Shown here: one piece after another, positions 14,100-23,790 of the stretch
Numbering within the stretch: the stretch's first letter is position 1
Layout of the letters: each line of letters begins with the position of its first letter
From: Hemibagrus wyckioides
Taxonomy: Eukaryota > Chordata > Actinopteri > Siluriformes > Bagridae
Direction: 5' to 3'
Assembly: GCF_019097595.1 (NCBI RefSeq)
Contig: NC_080716.1
Coordinates: 29,587,401-29,651,400 of the forward strand
DNA length: 64,000 nt
The notes under the pieces: model-generated
Seen by the model: the letters and a program-made list of their open reading frames with translations, nothing else
Told to the model about the DNA's origin: nothing
Database searches by the model: none
Position numbers and translations under genes: made by a program

Positions 14100-14378
14100 C
14101 AAAACCCAAACTGACTGTGAGAGTGAATCCTCAGAGCTCCGTCTACACTGGAGACACCGTCACTCTGAGCTGTGAGCTGCAGCAGGAGACTGGATGGGAG
14201 TTTCACTGGTACAAAAATAATCAGCTGTTACAGAATCTGAGCAGTGAACAAGAGAACACACTTAAAGTGACAGTGGATAATGCAGGAGAAACAGAGTACC
14301 GGTGTCGAGCAAACAGGATAAACAACAACTACTACTACTTCACAGAGTTCAGTGATCCTGTCAAGATTACAGTGAGAG
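14100..14378 (+). CDS. Ig-b exon 3 of gene A
   Basis: 279 bp, phase 1-1, with the 'B-type' acceptor (tttgggatcaacag) and donor gtatgt. It encodes 93 residues with the same Ig core as its neighbours and one extra Leu in NNQLLQNL. It is nearly identical to the exon at 16048. The frame open from 13961 to 14389 runs through part of the preceding intron and should not be read as a protein start. Confidence 0.87.
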
Positions 14379-14719
14379 GTATGTCATGATTTTTTCCTCT
14401 CCTTTGATTACGTTTGTTAGAGGTGTTATAATATTGCTTAATTATATTGTAATAATTGTAAATATTGCTTTATAATATATAGTTATTTCCTGTTTTTGTT
14501 ATGTTCACATTAATCATAAAACACATATATTTCAAAGTATTTATCTTTTGTGGCTGGTGACATCCACTGCAACATTTTAAAAACATTTTATTTAATAAAC
14601 AAAAACAAACAAACAACAAATATATTGATGATGAAAAATAGGTTGTTGATGATATGACTGTTTAAAGCTGCTATAATGTAAATGAGAACAAGAACTGCTT
14701 TGGCAGACATTCCTCAACA
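14379..14719. other. Intron block duplicated at 16738-17060
   Basis: The sequence after the exon at 14378 is almost identical to that after the exon at 16737 (shared landmarks: gttagaggtgttataatatt, then ggctggtgacatccactg). It is part of the segment copied when the Ig-b cluster expanded. Confidence 0.8.
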
Positions 14720-15178
14720 ATAACCAAGGTTAAGTTGTGATCACATAACCCAGTGATCAAATTATAACTCTTGATTATCCTTTCAGGTTTGTTTGTGAAT
14801 ATTAGGTCTATCTGTGTCCTAGAGGTTTTAGCAATTCTTGTGGGTCCTTTAATTATCTGATTTTAAAAAATGCTTCTCTACAATAGTTTTCAGTTTTTTC
14901 CTCTTTAGTTTATCCTCCCAGTTAAAATTAAAATCACCCATAAGGATTATTTCTTTGTTATGGATACATTCCTTTAAAATATCTGCAAGTTGTTTATAAA
15001 ATATATAATTTGCAGCGGGAGGTCTATACACACCTATGATATTAAATGACATTTGAGGAGATAAAATTATTTTTAGCTCTACGAGCTCCAAGTCATTGAC
15101 GGAGTTAAACACAAGACGTTCACAATTATTATCACTTGTATTACACTTGTACCTGCCTCCAGCCCCATAATGTGACAA
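14720..15178 (-). mobile_element. LINE endonuclease fragment (CR1/L2/Rex-like)
   Basis: Minus-strand translation of 14849-15178 gives an endonuclease fragment with FNIIGVYRPPAANY and EIILMGDFNFNWEDK (the GDFN active-site motif). Further reading toward 14720 gives TQIDLIFTNKPE and a degenerate DHN region. No RT domain is present. This 5'-and-3'-truncated piece separates the two blocks of Ig-b exons and is absent from the matching position after 17060. Confidence 0.75.
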
Positions 15179-15623
15179 GAACAGGAACTAACTTGTTTTG
15201 CAGGCATTTCACAACAGTAACTGTTAATATAAATGGTTGAAAATTACACTGTGTCATTCAATAAATAATTAAACTGTAATCATTGGCACATGCTGTTAAA
15301 AATAATCGGGAAACAGTAAGTCTATAACAGTGTTAGACAGAGTGTTTTATTACTTAAACTATGTTAAAAGAAGAAAAAAATACACAATATACAGTACATC
15401 AAAAACCAGAAGTGAATGTGTGAGACATGTAAGAAATTATTTTCACAAATTGTTATAAAGTGTTAAGGATTAAATACAACTCTACTGTAATGAAAAAAAC
15501 CTGCCCTATGCTGTAATTATAATTAGAAACTTTTCATTTCAGCTGGAAACTCTTGGAAATTTGTACAGTTTTTTGATAGATGTTTATTTTCTGTCCAAAT
15601 AATTTTTCATTTCATACCAACAG
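15179..15623. other. Intron before Ig-b exon 4
   Basis: AT-rich intron without a recognisable element. Its last ~90 bp (gctggaaactcttggaaatt to the acceptor) repeat the sequence before the exon at 13678. Confidence 0.5.
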
Positions 15624-15899
15624 GAAAACCCAAACTGACTGTGAGAGTGAATCCTCAGAGCTCCGTCTACACTGGAGACACCGTCACTCTGAGCTGTGAG
15701 CTGCAGCAGGAGACTGGATGGGAGTTTCACTGGTACAAAAATAATCAGTTACAGAATCTGAACAGTGAACAAGAGAACACACTTAAAGTGACAGTCGATA
15801 ATGCAGGAGAAACAGAGTACCGGTGTCGGGCAAACAGGATAAACAACAGCTACTACTACTTCACAGAGTTCAGTGATCCTGTCAAGATTACAGTGAGAG
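15624..15899 (+). CDS. Ig-b exon 4 of gene A
   Basis: 276 bp, phase 1-1, 'A-type' acceptor ccaacag, donor gtatgt. It carries the Ig core Cys (SCELQQ), Trp (FHWYKNNQ) and Cys (TEYRC), and a loop RANRINNSYYYFTEFSDP. It differs from the exon at 13678 by only a few residues. It is followed by a 148-bp intron. Confidence 0.87.
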
Positions 15900-16047
15900 G
15901 TATGTCATGACTTTTTCCTCTACTCTGATTACATTGTAATCATAATAATAATTTTTAAATTCAGCTGTAAACTCCTGGAAATTTGTACAAATTATTTTGA
16001 TAGGTGTTTATTTTCTGTACAAATAATTTTTCATTTGGGATCAACAG

Positions 16048-16326
16048 CAAAACCCAAACTGACTGTGAGAGTGAATCCTCAGAGCTCCGTCTACACTGGA
16101 GACACCGTCACTCTGAGCTGTGAGCTGCAGCAGGAGACTGGATGGGAGTTTCACTGGTACAAAAATAATCAGCTGTTACAGAATCTTAGCAGAAAACAAG
16201 CAAACACACTTAAAGTGACAGTGGATAATGCAGGAGAAACAGAGTACCGGTGTCGGGCAAACAGGATAAACAACAACTACTACAACTTCACAGAGTTCAG
16301 TGATCCTGTCAAGATTACAGTGAGAG
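16048..16326 (+). CDS. Ig-b exon 5 of gene A
   Basis: 279 bp, phase 1-1, 'B-type' acceptor gatcaacag, donor gtatgt. It shares the extra Leu of the exon at 14100 and the SRKQAN stretch of the exon at 13678, which suggests exchange between copies. The loop reads NNNYYNFTEF. The following intron is only 135 bp and has no stop in the exon frame. Confidence 0.87.
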
Positions 16327-16461
16327 GTATGTTCAGATTTGATTACATTGTAATCATAATTATAATTTTTAATTTCAGCTGGAAACTCCTGGAAATTTGC
16401 ACAAATTATTTTGATAGGTGTTTATTTTTTGTACAAATAATTTTTCATTTGGGATCAACAG

Positions 16462-16737
16462 CAAAACCCAAACCGACTGTGAGAGTGAATCCTCAGAGCT
16501 CCGTCTACACTGGAGACACCGTCACTCTGAGCTGTGAGCTGCAGCAGGAGACTGGATGGGGGTTTCTCTGGTACAGAAATAATCAGTTACAGAATCTGAG
16601 CAGTGAACAAGAGAACACACTTAAAGTGACAGTCGATAATGCAGGAGAAACAGAGTACCGGTGTCGGGCAAACAGGATAAACAACAACTACTACTACTTC
16701 ACAGAGTTCAGTGATCCTGTCAATATTACAGTGAGAG
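16462..16737 (+). CDS. Ig-b exon 6 of gene A
   Basis: 276 bp, phase 1-1, 'B-type' acceptor gatcaacag, donor gtatgt. Substitutions include FLWYRNNQ in the tryptophan strand and DPVNITVRG in the G strand; the latter makes an N-glycosylation sequon (NIT). It is the last Ig-b exon before the Ig-c exon of gene A. Confidence 0.87.
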
Positions 16738-17384
16738 GTATGTCATGACTTTTTTCTCTCCTTTGATTACGTTTGTTAGAGGTGTTATAATATTGCTTAA
16801 TTATATTGTAATAATTGTAAATATTGCTTTATAATATATAGTTATTTCCTGTTTTTGTTATGTTCACATTAATCGTAAAACACATATATTTCAAAGTATT
16901 TATCTTTTGTGGCTGGTGACATCCACTGCAACATTTTAAAAACATTTTATTTAATAAACAAAAACAAACAACAAATATATTTATGCATTAAAGGAGTGAG
17001 AAAAATAGGTTGTTGATGATATGACTGTTTATAGCTGCTATAATGTAAGTGAGAACAAGAACTGCTTTTGCAGACATTCCTCAACAATAAATGTAACAAT
17101 AAATGGATAGAAAGTACAGTAACTCAGCATAATTAGTATTTGTAACTATTAGTCAGTTCTTAGTTAGTCTTTGGTAGTGATACAGGGCTGTATAAAATTG
17201 TAAAATGTTTCTGTAAGATATCATGACTGCTGACAGATGATAGTTACACTGACTGTATCAGGTGAGTGTGTGAGGATTTCTGGAGACACATGAAAATTAG
17301 AGTCAGTTAGACATTAATGAAAAGCTTTATATTGTGAATTAAATAATTCTAGAAAATAAATATTTTGTATTTTCTGTGTAACAG
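16738..17384. other. Intron between Ig-b and Ig-c of gene A
   Basis: The first ~320 bp duplicate 14379-14700. The last ~200 bp align with the intron before the gene B Ig-c exon (about 45480-45683; shared stretch ggctgtataaaattgtaaaa). No exon is seen. Confidence 0.7.
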
Positions 17385-17720
17385 AGAGACCACCGGCAGT
17401 ACTGAGTGTATCTCCACAGAGCTGGCTGACTGAAGGAGACTCAGTGACTCTAAGCTGTGAGGTTACAGACTCCTCTACAGACTGGACATTCAGCTGGTAC
17501 ACAGTTGTTCCCTACAGAGACGGCTTAACTGGAATAAATAATAATGGTGGCTATAGCGTGTATGTGGAGCTCCTCTCAGACAGCAGCAGAGGATCTGGAG
17601 GCAAATACACTCTCAGTCCTGCTGCTCTTAATCACACAGGAGTTTATATGTGCAGAGGAGAGAGAGGAGAACCAGCCCTTCACTCACAGTACAGCAATCC
17701 ACAGCCACTATGGATCACTG
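17385..17720 (+). CDS. Ig-c exon of gene A
   Basis: 336 bp, phase 1-1, acceptor tgtgtaacag, donor gtgagg, encoding 112 residues. It opens RPPAVLSVSPQSWLTEGDS, followed by SVTLSCEVTD (first Cys), WTFSWYTVVP (core Trp), an inserted GGYSVYVELLSDSSRG segment, and NHTGVYMCRG (second Cys). This long domain is characteristic of teleost FcR-like/LITR proteins. It matches the gene B exon at 45684 almost base for base. NHT is a potential N-glycosylation sequon, and the gene B copy has KHT there instead. Confidence 0.9.
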
Positions 17721-19047
17721 GTGAGGAAAATTAACTGTTGTGTTGAAGTGTAGAATAGAAAAGTGTGACTGTAACATAATATTAATGCAGCATTTATTTA
17801 TCAATGTGTATAAGGGTTGATAAAGAGTCCTTAGTGCTGGTAGAGGATTATTGTCATGATTTTCCTTGTGATCCCCTGTAATTTTGTGATGTCTCCACTC
17901 CTTGTCATTGGGTAAGTATCCTGGATAACACAAAGGACTCAGGAGATAGTTGAGGATCTTTGTATAGAGGGATTTTATTTTATAAGTCAGAGCAGGTAAA
18001 CATTGTGGATGTAACCATGTACATGGAGTGTCTCCAGAAAATGTTTTCTAAAGAGATATGAATAGGAGGTGCACTGTTCTGAGATTTTTTTCTTTTTCTT
18101 TTTTTTCCATGCTTGCCAACAATGCAAGAATATGGAAACTTCAGGTTTAAAATACAGATACAGCAATAGCTTATAATAACTCTGATATTTACTGTATATT
18201 TTACAGGTTTTTTTTTTAAATAAACTCTAGTACTAGAAGCAGATAATTGTAATAGATGAAATGTATTATAAAATATTTGCTCATATTTCCTGCTGACTCA
18301 AGGTTGGATCCACACACATGGAGTTTTTAAGAACAAGTCACAGGAAATGAGAACCAAAACAGTCACAAAATAATAGGCACAGGAACAAGTGTACCCCCAG
18401 TCACAGAAAAAAAACAGCGATATGTAAAAGATCTGTAACAGTCACAAAATTATGAACACGCACACAGTATTGTAACATGCACACAGACACCGCAGATAAC
18501 CCAAACAGTACGCAAAAACAGTCACACATGCAAGGGTACTTCAGAAGCAATTCAGGAATATCAGAAGTAAACACAGTCAAAAATCAGAAAAATATTGTTC
18601 AATAAGCACAGCTTAGCAGAGCATATACCTCACAACGAGCAACTAAAACCAAGGGACATAAAAAGGATGAGAAACAAACACAACAGGTACACAAACTGAG
18701 AAATCTGGTGACTGAGGACGTGGGAGTGCTGATGGTTGCTGGAAGTTGGAGTCTGTGGTCCATGTTTGTCATCTCTGATCAATTCAGGGCCATAATGTTA
18801 CATGCTGTGACACCCTGTTAATTCTGCAAGCAAAATACCTGAACATATATTTATAGTATAAAATAAATCATAATCCAGTACAGTCTCATTTGACTGATCT
18901 AACTGACTAATCATTTACAGTACAATCCTGTAAAATACCAGAGATTTTTGCTGCAAAATAAATATCACTTTACAGTTATTTCCTTGTGTTCTGCTCATTA
19001 TTTTGAATGATTCATTTTTATTAACATGGCTCTTTTCTGTGTTTAAG
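17721..19047. other. Intron with ~0.9-kb insertion of LTR-like sequence
   Basis: Ends of this intron align with the gene B intron 46020-46684. About 17920-18840 is extra in gene A. It is A-rich, reads as repeated 'agtcacaaaa'-type phrases, and ends near gctgtgacaccc. The composition resembles an LTR or other retroelement end, but no coding part or clear paired termini were found. Confidence 0.4.
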
Positions 19048-19323
19048 GTGAATCTCCTCCAGTCTCTCTGATCATCAATCCCAGCAGAACTCAACACTTT
19101 ACTAATGACTCTCTCTCACTGAGCTGTGAGGACCAGAGTAACTCTACTGGATGGACAGTGAGACGATACACACACAGTGAGAGAGTGTTAGATTGTTCAC
19201 ACTGGGGATCAGTTACAGGATCTACATGTAACATCAGCTTCCTCTCCACATCCTACACTGGAGTTTACTGGTGTGAGTCTGAATCTGGAGAAAACAGTAA
19301 TCCTGTCCACATCACAGTGCATG
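19048..19323 (+). CDS. Ig-d exon of gene A
   Basis: 276 bp, phase 1-1, acceptor tttaag, donor gtgagt. It encodes 92 residues opening ESPPVSLIINPSRTQH, with SLSLSCEDQ (first Cys), STGWTVRRYT (Trp followed by TV rather than WY), two extra cysteines in VLDCSHWG and STCNISF, and TGVYWCESES (F-strand Cys). Four cysteines suggest a second disulfide. Potential N-glycosylation sites are NDS, NST and NIS. It is near-identical to the gene B exon at 46685. In gene A it is the last extracellular domain before the membrane, because the Ig-e exon is gone. Confidence 0.9.
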
Positions 19324-19389
19324 GTGAGTCTTCATGTAGTGTGTTTAATGTTAAAGGAAAAGGAAAATGTTCTTAGGATTGAATACATG

Positions 19390-20650
19390 TACAGTATCTC
19401 ACAAAAATTAGTACACCCCTCACATTTTTGTAAATATTTTAGTAATCTTTTCAAGTGACAACACTGAAGAAATGACCCTCTGCTCCAGTGTAAAGTAGTG
19501 AGTGTACAGCCTTTATAACAGTGTAAATTTGCTGTCCCCTCAAAATAACTCAACACACAGCCATTAATGTCTAAACCGTTGGCAACAAAAGTGACTACAC
19601 CCCTAAGTGGAAATGTCCAAACTGGGTCCAAAGTATCAATATTTTGTGTGGCCACCATTATTTTCCAGCACTGCATTAACCCTCTTAGGCATGGAGTTCA
19701 CCAGAGCTTCACAGGTTGCCACTGGAGTCCTCTTCCACTCCTGCATGATGACATCACACACTTGTCTTTGTACTCCTCACCTGGTTGCCGCCACACACAC
19801 TTGACACCATCTGAACCAAATAAGTTTATCTTGGTCTCATCGGACCACAGGACATGGTTCCAGTAATCCGTGTCCTTAGTCTGCTTATCTTCAGCAAACT
19901 GTATGCAAGCTTTCTATGCTTTGTTGAGCATCATCTTTAGTAGAGGCTTCCTTCTGGGAGACAGCCATGCAGACCAATTTGATGCAGTGTGCGGTGTATG
20001 GTCTGAGCACTGACAGGCTGATCCCCCATCCCTTCAACCTGTGCAGCAATGCTGACAGCACTCATACATCTATTTCCCAAAGACAACCTCTGGAAATGAC
20101 ACTGAGCACGTGCACTCAACTTCTTTGGTGGACCATGGCGAGGCCTGTTCTGAGTGGAACCTGTCCTGTAAAACCACTGTATTGCCCACCATGCTGAAGC
20201 TCAGTTTCAGGGTCTTGGCAATCTTCTTATAGCCTAGGCCATCTTTATGTAGAGCAATAATTCTTTTTTTCAGATCCTCAGAGAGTTCTTTGCCATGAGG
20301 TGCCATGTTGAACTTCCAGTGACCAGTATGAGAGGGTGTGAGAGCGATAACACCAAATTTAACACACCTGCTCCCCATTCACACCTGAGACCTTGTAACA
20401 CTAACGAGTCACATGACACCAGGGAGGGTAAATGGCTAATTGGACCCATTTTGGACGTTTCCACTTAGGGGTGTAGTCACTTTAGTTGCCAACAGTTTAG
20501 ACATTAATGGCTGTGTGTTGAGTTATTTTGAGGGGACAGTAAATTTACACTGTTATACAGGCTGGACACTCACTACTTTACATTGGAGCAGAGTGTCATT
20601 TCTTCAGTGTTGTCACATGAAAAGTGTGAGATCTTTTGTGAGATACTGTA
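19390..20650 (-). mobile_element. Internally deleted Tc1/mariner element (transposase on minus strand)
   Basis: Terminal inverted repeats: tacagtatctcacaaaaatt on the left and its complement (cttttgtgagatactgta) on the right, with TA at each junction. Minus-strand pieces of transposase are readable: an N-terminal APHGKELSEDLKKRIIALHK helix, a TIHRTLHQIGLHGC segment and a WSDETKINLF first-Asp block. The part holding the second Asp and the Glu is deleted, and the end reads as a MPKRVNAVLE-type terminus. It is non-autonomous. The matching gene B intron lacks the element and shows the clean empty site at 47026. Confidence 0.92.
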
Positions 20651-20772
20651 TGTTAGTAGTAGACATTAGTTTTACTAGTACCAGTAAATGAGCATGGAAT
20701 CTATTCAGTAGTCAATATTCATATATATCTGTACTGATGCATCCATAATTCAGTTGAATATTTTCTCATGAG

Positions 20773-20987
20773 GTGGCTTAGTGGTTAGCATGTTCGTCTC
20801 ACACCTCCAGTGTCTGGGGTTCGAGTCTCACTCCCCCTCACTGTGTGTGTGGATTTTGCATGTTCTCCCCGTGCTTGGTGGGTTTCCTCCCACAGTCCAA
20901 TGGCATGCTTCTAGGCTGATTGGAGTCTCTAAATTGCCCATAGTGTGTGTGTGTGCCCTGTGATGGGTTGGCAGTCTGTCCAACAAC
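20773..20987 (+). mobile_element. tRNA-derived SINE, 3'-truncated
   Basis: The polymerase III A box (ggcttagtggttagc) and B box (ggggttcgagtct) lie about 40 bp apart, followed by a body with gcatgttctccccgtgcttg and gatgggttggca phrases common in fish tRNA SINEs. The usual 3' end is missing and the sequence jumps into ctcagtcaaatgtgagaaac, which is the tail of the lost Ig-e exon plus its donor. Confidence 0.85.
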
Positions 20988-20999
20988 TCTCAGTCAAAT
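20988..20999 (+). pseudogene. Last ~10 bp of a deleted Ig-e exon in gene A
   Basis: The bases tctcagtcaaat at 20988-20999, directly followed by gtgagaaac at 21000, match the end of the gene B Ig-e exon (tctcagtcacac then gtgagaaatc at 47561). The rest of the exon is absent. The donor survives without an exon. Confidence 0.8.
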
Positions 21000-21104
21000 G
21001 TGAGAAACCTTTTTAATAAATAATTTTTATTCGATTTTGTTTTTAATAACAAATATTTTATGTTTAATTGCTGAAATTCTGCTCTTTTTTCTCTTTAATC
21101 TCAG

Positions 21105-21224
21105 GTCCTAGTTCCAGTGGAACATTCAATGTTGTTATATTAGTACTGGCTGGGAGTTTGGGATTTTTGTTCATCGCTTTACTGATCTTATTGATCCTGC
21201 TGTTGTCCAACAAAAGAAAAAAAG
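21105..21224 (+). CDS. Transmembrane exon of gene A
   Basis: 120 bp, phase 1-1, acceptor atctcag, donor gtcaga. After a short Ser-rich stalk (GPSSSGTF) comes a ~26-residue hydrophobic span (VVILVLAGSLGFLFIALLIL and on), then the basic stop-transfer SNKRKK. There is no charged residue inside the membrane, so adaptor pairing through a salt bridge (as in FcR-gamma partners) is not suggested. This fits a receptor that signals through its own tail. Confidence 0.9.
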
Positions 21225-21386
21225 GTCAGATAACTGCTTTATGTTATGTAGTATATAATGAGTGACAGGTAGCTTTATTTTGTTTCAGACATTTCCTCTT
21301 GCATTAGGAGATTTAACTATAGATTAACTCTATACAGTAAAGTACAGAAGTGTCTTGTAGAGATTAACACACTGCACTGTGTTCAG

Positions 21387-21461
21387 GTGAAGCTGCAGCT
21401 GAGAACAATAAAGCCACTTACACACAGGTGAAAAAGAAAAAGAAGACAAACAGGAACAATG
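21387..21461 (+). CDS. Cytoplasmic exon (KATYTQV) of gene A
   Basis: 75 bp, phase 1-1, acceptor gtgttcag, donor gtagag. It encodes EAAAENNKATYTQVKKKKK and then TNRNN. ATYTQV has the Y-x-x-V spacing but Ala at -2, so it is an ITIM-like rather than a strict ITIM. A decayed version without acceptor exists in gene B at about 49697-49736. Confidence 0.75.
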
Positions 21462-21652
21462 GTAGAGTATTTTTAATGATTCAACATTGAATATATTAAT
21501 AAATAAAGTCAGCAAATAACACGAAGTCTTCAGCACATAATTTCTTGCATCCACGCATCTGAGGTCATAATCTAGAGACTGATAATGACTGAAGTTGATT
21601 TATGACTGATGTATAAAAAAGCTAAAGATCATTGACTAGTTTTGTTTTTTAG

Positions 21653-21730
21653 CTTCTGCAGGAGCTGATGCTGATGTGACTTATGCTGAGATCCAAATAA
21701 AACCAAAGAAAAAAGCAAAGAGAATAAAAG
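21653..21730 (+). CDS. Cytoplasmic ITIM exon (VTYAEI) of gene A
   Basis: 78 bp, phase 1-1, acceptor gttttttag, donor gtagag. It encodes ASAGADADVTYAEIQIKPKK and a basic end. VTYAEI fits the ITIM consensus [SIVL]-x-Y-x-x-[ILV] exactly, the docking site for SH2-domain phosphatases (SHP-1/SHP-2) in known inhibitory receptors. No counterpart exists in gene B. Confidence 0.83.
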
Positions 21731-22313
21731 GTAGAGCAAAATGATGTTTTGTCATGTTTTATAATAACGTCCCATTACAGCACATCCCAAAGTGGTTTAA
21801 AACAGCAGCTTCCTGTTTAATATTACAGCATGTACAGTATAAACAGTCATTCCCTTACCAGCCTCCTGAAGTGAATAAGACAAAATCTGCTGTCTGTCCT
21901 GTTACCGAGCATAAAGTCCTCTGTCTTGAAGATTGTCCCATGTCAGAAAATGTCCTGAATGTAACACAGTGCTCACACTGGAGACTCATTCTATAAATGT
22001 TAAATAAACTTCTTACACAAAAGTCCATATTACATGTTTATTGAATAATATCAACACATCCCCCTAAAGAAATTATAAGCTATTAGAACAAGCGCATTAA
22101 TATAAACCTGATTTTCAGCTGCATTACTGTCAGAGCTGCTGTTATAGAAAATTAATCAACACCTTCTGACCAATCAGAATCCAGAATTAAACACTGCTCT
22201 AGTCTAAAGTATTATAACTGTGTATGATTTAATATCTAGATCATATTCTTTGTAATAATTTAAATGACTGTAATAATTCAGGAGATTAATTCATGATATC
22301 TGATTTCCACTAG

Positions 22314-22369
22314 AAAAGGCCAGTGTGGCTGATGATACTGTCTATTCAGCAGTGAAGCACAACATGGAG
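22314..22369 (+). CDS. Cytoplasmic exon (TVYSAV) of gene A
   Basis: 56 bp, starting in phase 1 and ending in phase 0, acceptor tttccactag, donor gtaaga. It encodes EKASVADDTVYSAVKHNME. TVYSAV fits the switch motif ITSM (T-x-Y-x-x-[VI]). The next exon at 22646 opens with TGA. If the intron is retained, the frame adds eight residues (VRLMTFTA) and stops at taa. Confidence 0.83.
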
Positions 22370-22703
22370 GTAAGACTCATGACATTTACAGCATAAATAT
22401 TAAAAGACAAACCAAACACCATGAAGTAAGGAAGATTTGTAAAGCTGCATTAGGGAGATATTGTCACAGAATCTGTAAGAGTTCATCTATGTTTGTTTTG
22501 GAAGCTGTCTAGATAACTTTCCATCATTTCAGTCTACATGAACAGTTATGACATAGTTAACTATGAACATATAAATTACTGACATGAATAGTAACAGGAA
22601 ATATCAGGAGAAATGGATTTATTGTCTCTTTCTTTCTCTCTGCAGTGAGCCATGTGTCTGTTCTGATGAAGCTACAGTTATCAGACAGATAGAAGGGAAA
22701 CCT

Positions 22704-22705
<2 letters not shown>

Positions 22706-22783
<78 letters not shown>
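22706..22783. repeat. GATA microsatellite in the 3' UTR of gene A
   Basis: About 20 tandem GATA units start roughly 60 bp after the stop codon. They are present at the same place in gene B (50890-50944) with fewer units. Open frames on the minus strand here are repeat artefacts. Confidence 0.95.
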
Positions 22784-23039
22784 CTTTAAAAATCTCAATG
22801 GAAAATTCATACATTAAAGCTGCAGCAAAAGAATAGCATATGCTATATGAAATCGTCAAGAGTAATATAATAATGTAATCTGTAATATTATAAATATTAA
22901 TAAAAATAAAATAAATATAACTGTATACACCAGTGTTAGTTGCAACAACAGATATGCAGCACAGTAGATATGATCATCCACAATCAGTGTAATAATCTGC
23001 ATCAGTGTAATTATATAGTGATTAGCAGCAGTGCAGTAA

Positions 23040-23455
23040 ACAGAATCCCACCAACAGAAGCCCAATGCACTTATTTAAGGAACAGACACAATAACATCCT
23101 GGTACAGTGATGAACTATTCTCCTGTACCGGTCCTTGCTGCAGCTGTTTGACCAATAAGTCATGGAGGGGATGTGATGCATTGTCCAGGATGGACATTAG
23201 TTTGTTTAGTGTTTTCTTTTCCACGATCAAATCAAAACAGTTGAGGGAGCATCCCAGTACAGAGCCAGTCTTCTTTATCAGTGTGTTCAGCTTCCTTGCT
23301 TCTCCGGCTCTAATGCTGCCTCCCCAGCATAATGCTGCAAAGAAGACAGCACTCACAACATCAGACTGGTAGAAGATCTCCAACATCTTACTGCAAACAT
23401 TAAAGCATCTGATCTTCCTCAGAAAGTACAGTCTACTCATCCCCTTCCTGTACAC
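23040..23455 (-). mobile_element. Non-LTR retrotransposon, C-terminal RT fragment
   Basis: Minus-strand translation (23075-23455) gives the conserved C-terminal region of a fish LINE polyprotein: SRLYFLRKIRCFNVCSKMLE, then FYQSDVVSAVFFAALCWGGS, then LNKLMSILDNASHPLHDLL. No RT catalytic motif is included. An almost identical copy at the same place in gene B (51190-51606) shows that the insertion predates the gene duplication. Confidence 0.88.
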
Positions 23456-23790
23456 AGCAGTAGAGTCTACTCATCCCCTTCCTGTACACAGCACTAGAGT
23501 CCACTCCTCCCCTTCCTGTACACAGCAGTAGAGTCTACTCTTCCCCTTCCTGTACACAGCAGTAGAGTCTACTCATCCCCTTCCTGTACACAGCAGTAGA
23601 GTCTACTCTTCCCCTTCCTGTACACAGCAGTAGAGTCTACTCATCCCCTTCCTGTACACAGCAGTAGAGTCTACTCATCCCCTTCCTGAACACAGCAGTA
23701 GAGTCTACTCATCCCCTTCCTGTACACAGCAGTAGAGTCTACTCATCCCCTTCCTGTACACAGCAGTAGAGTCTACTCATCCCCTTTCTG
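23435..23790. repeat. 34-bp minisatellite grown from the LINE end (gene A)
   Basis: About ten head-to-tail copies of a 34-bp unit (agagtctactcatcccctt plus cctgtacacagcagt). The first copy is the LINE coding end itself. Variants (ctcttcccc, ctcctcccc) alternate. The gene B counterpart has about six copies. Confidence 0.93.

Noticed and set aside
13961..14389. 142-residue frame with a hydrophobic N-terminus that looks like a signal or membrane anchor
   Set aside because: The N-terminal part is intron between two Ig-b exons, with a conserved acceptor at 14099; the signal-like run is AT-rich intron.
20773..20860. Functional tRNA gene suggested by A and B boxes
   Set aside because: The sequence does not fold into a cloverleaf with a proper acceptor stem and is followed by a typical SINE body.
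22557..22859. Minus-strand IYLS-repeat proteins
   Set aside because: Translation of the GATA run on the complementary strand.
23148..23372. Plus-strand frame in the LINE fragment
   Set aside because: Shadow of the conserved minus-strand RT C-terminal frame; it recurs at 51299 only because the segment is duplicated.
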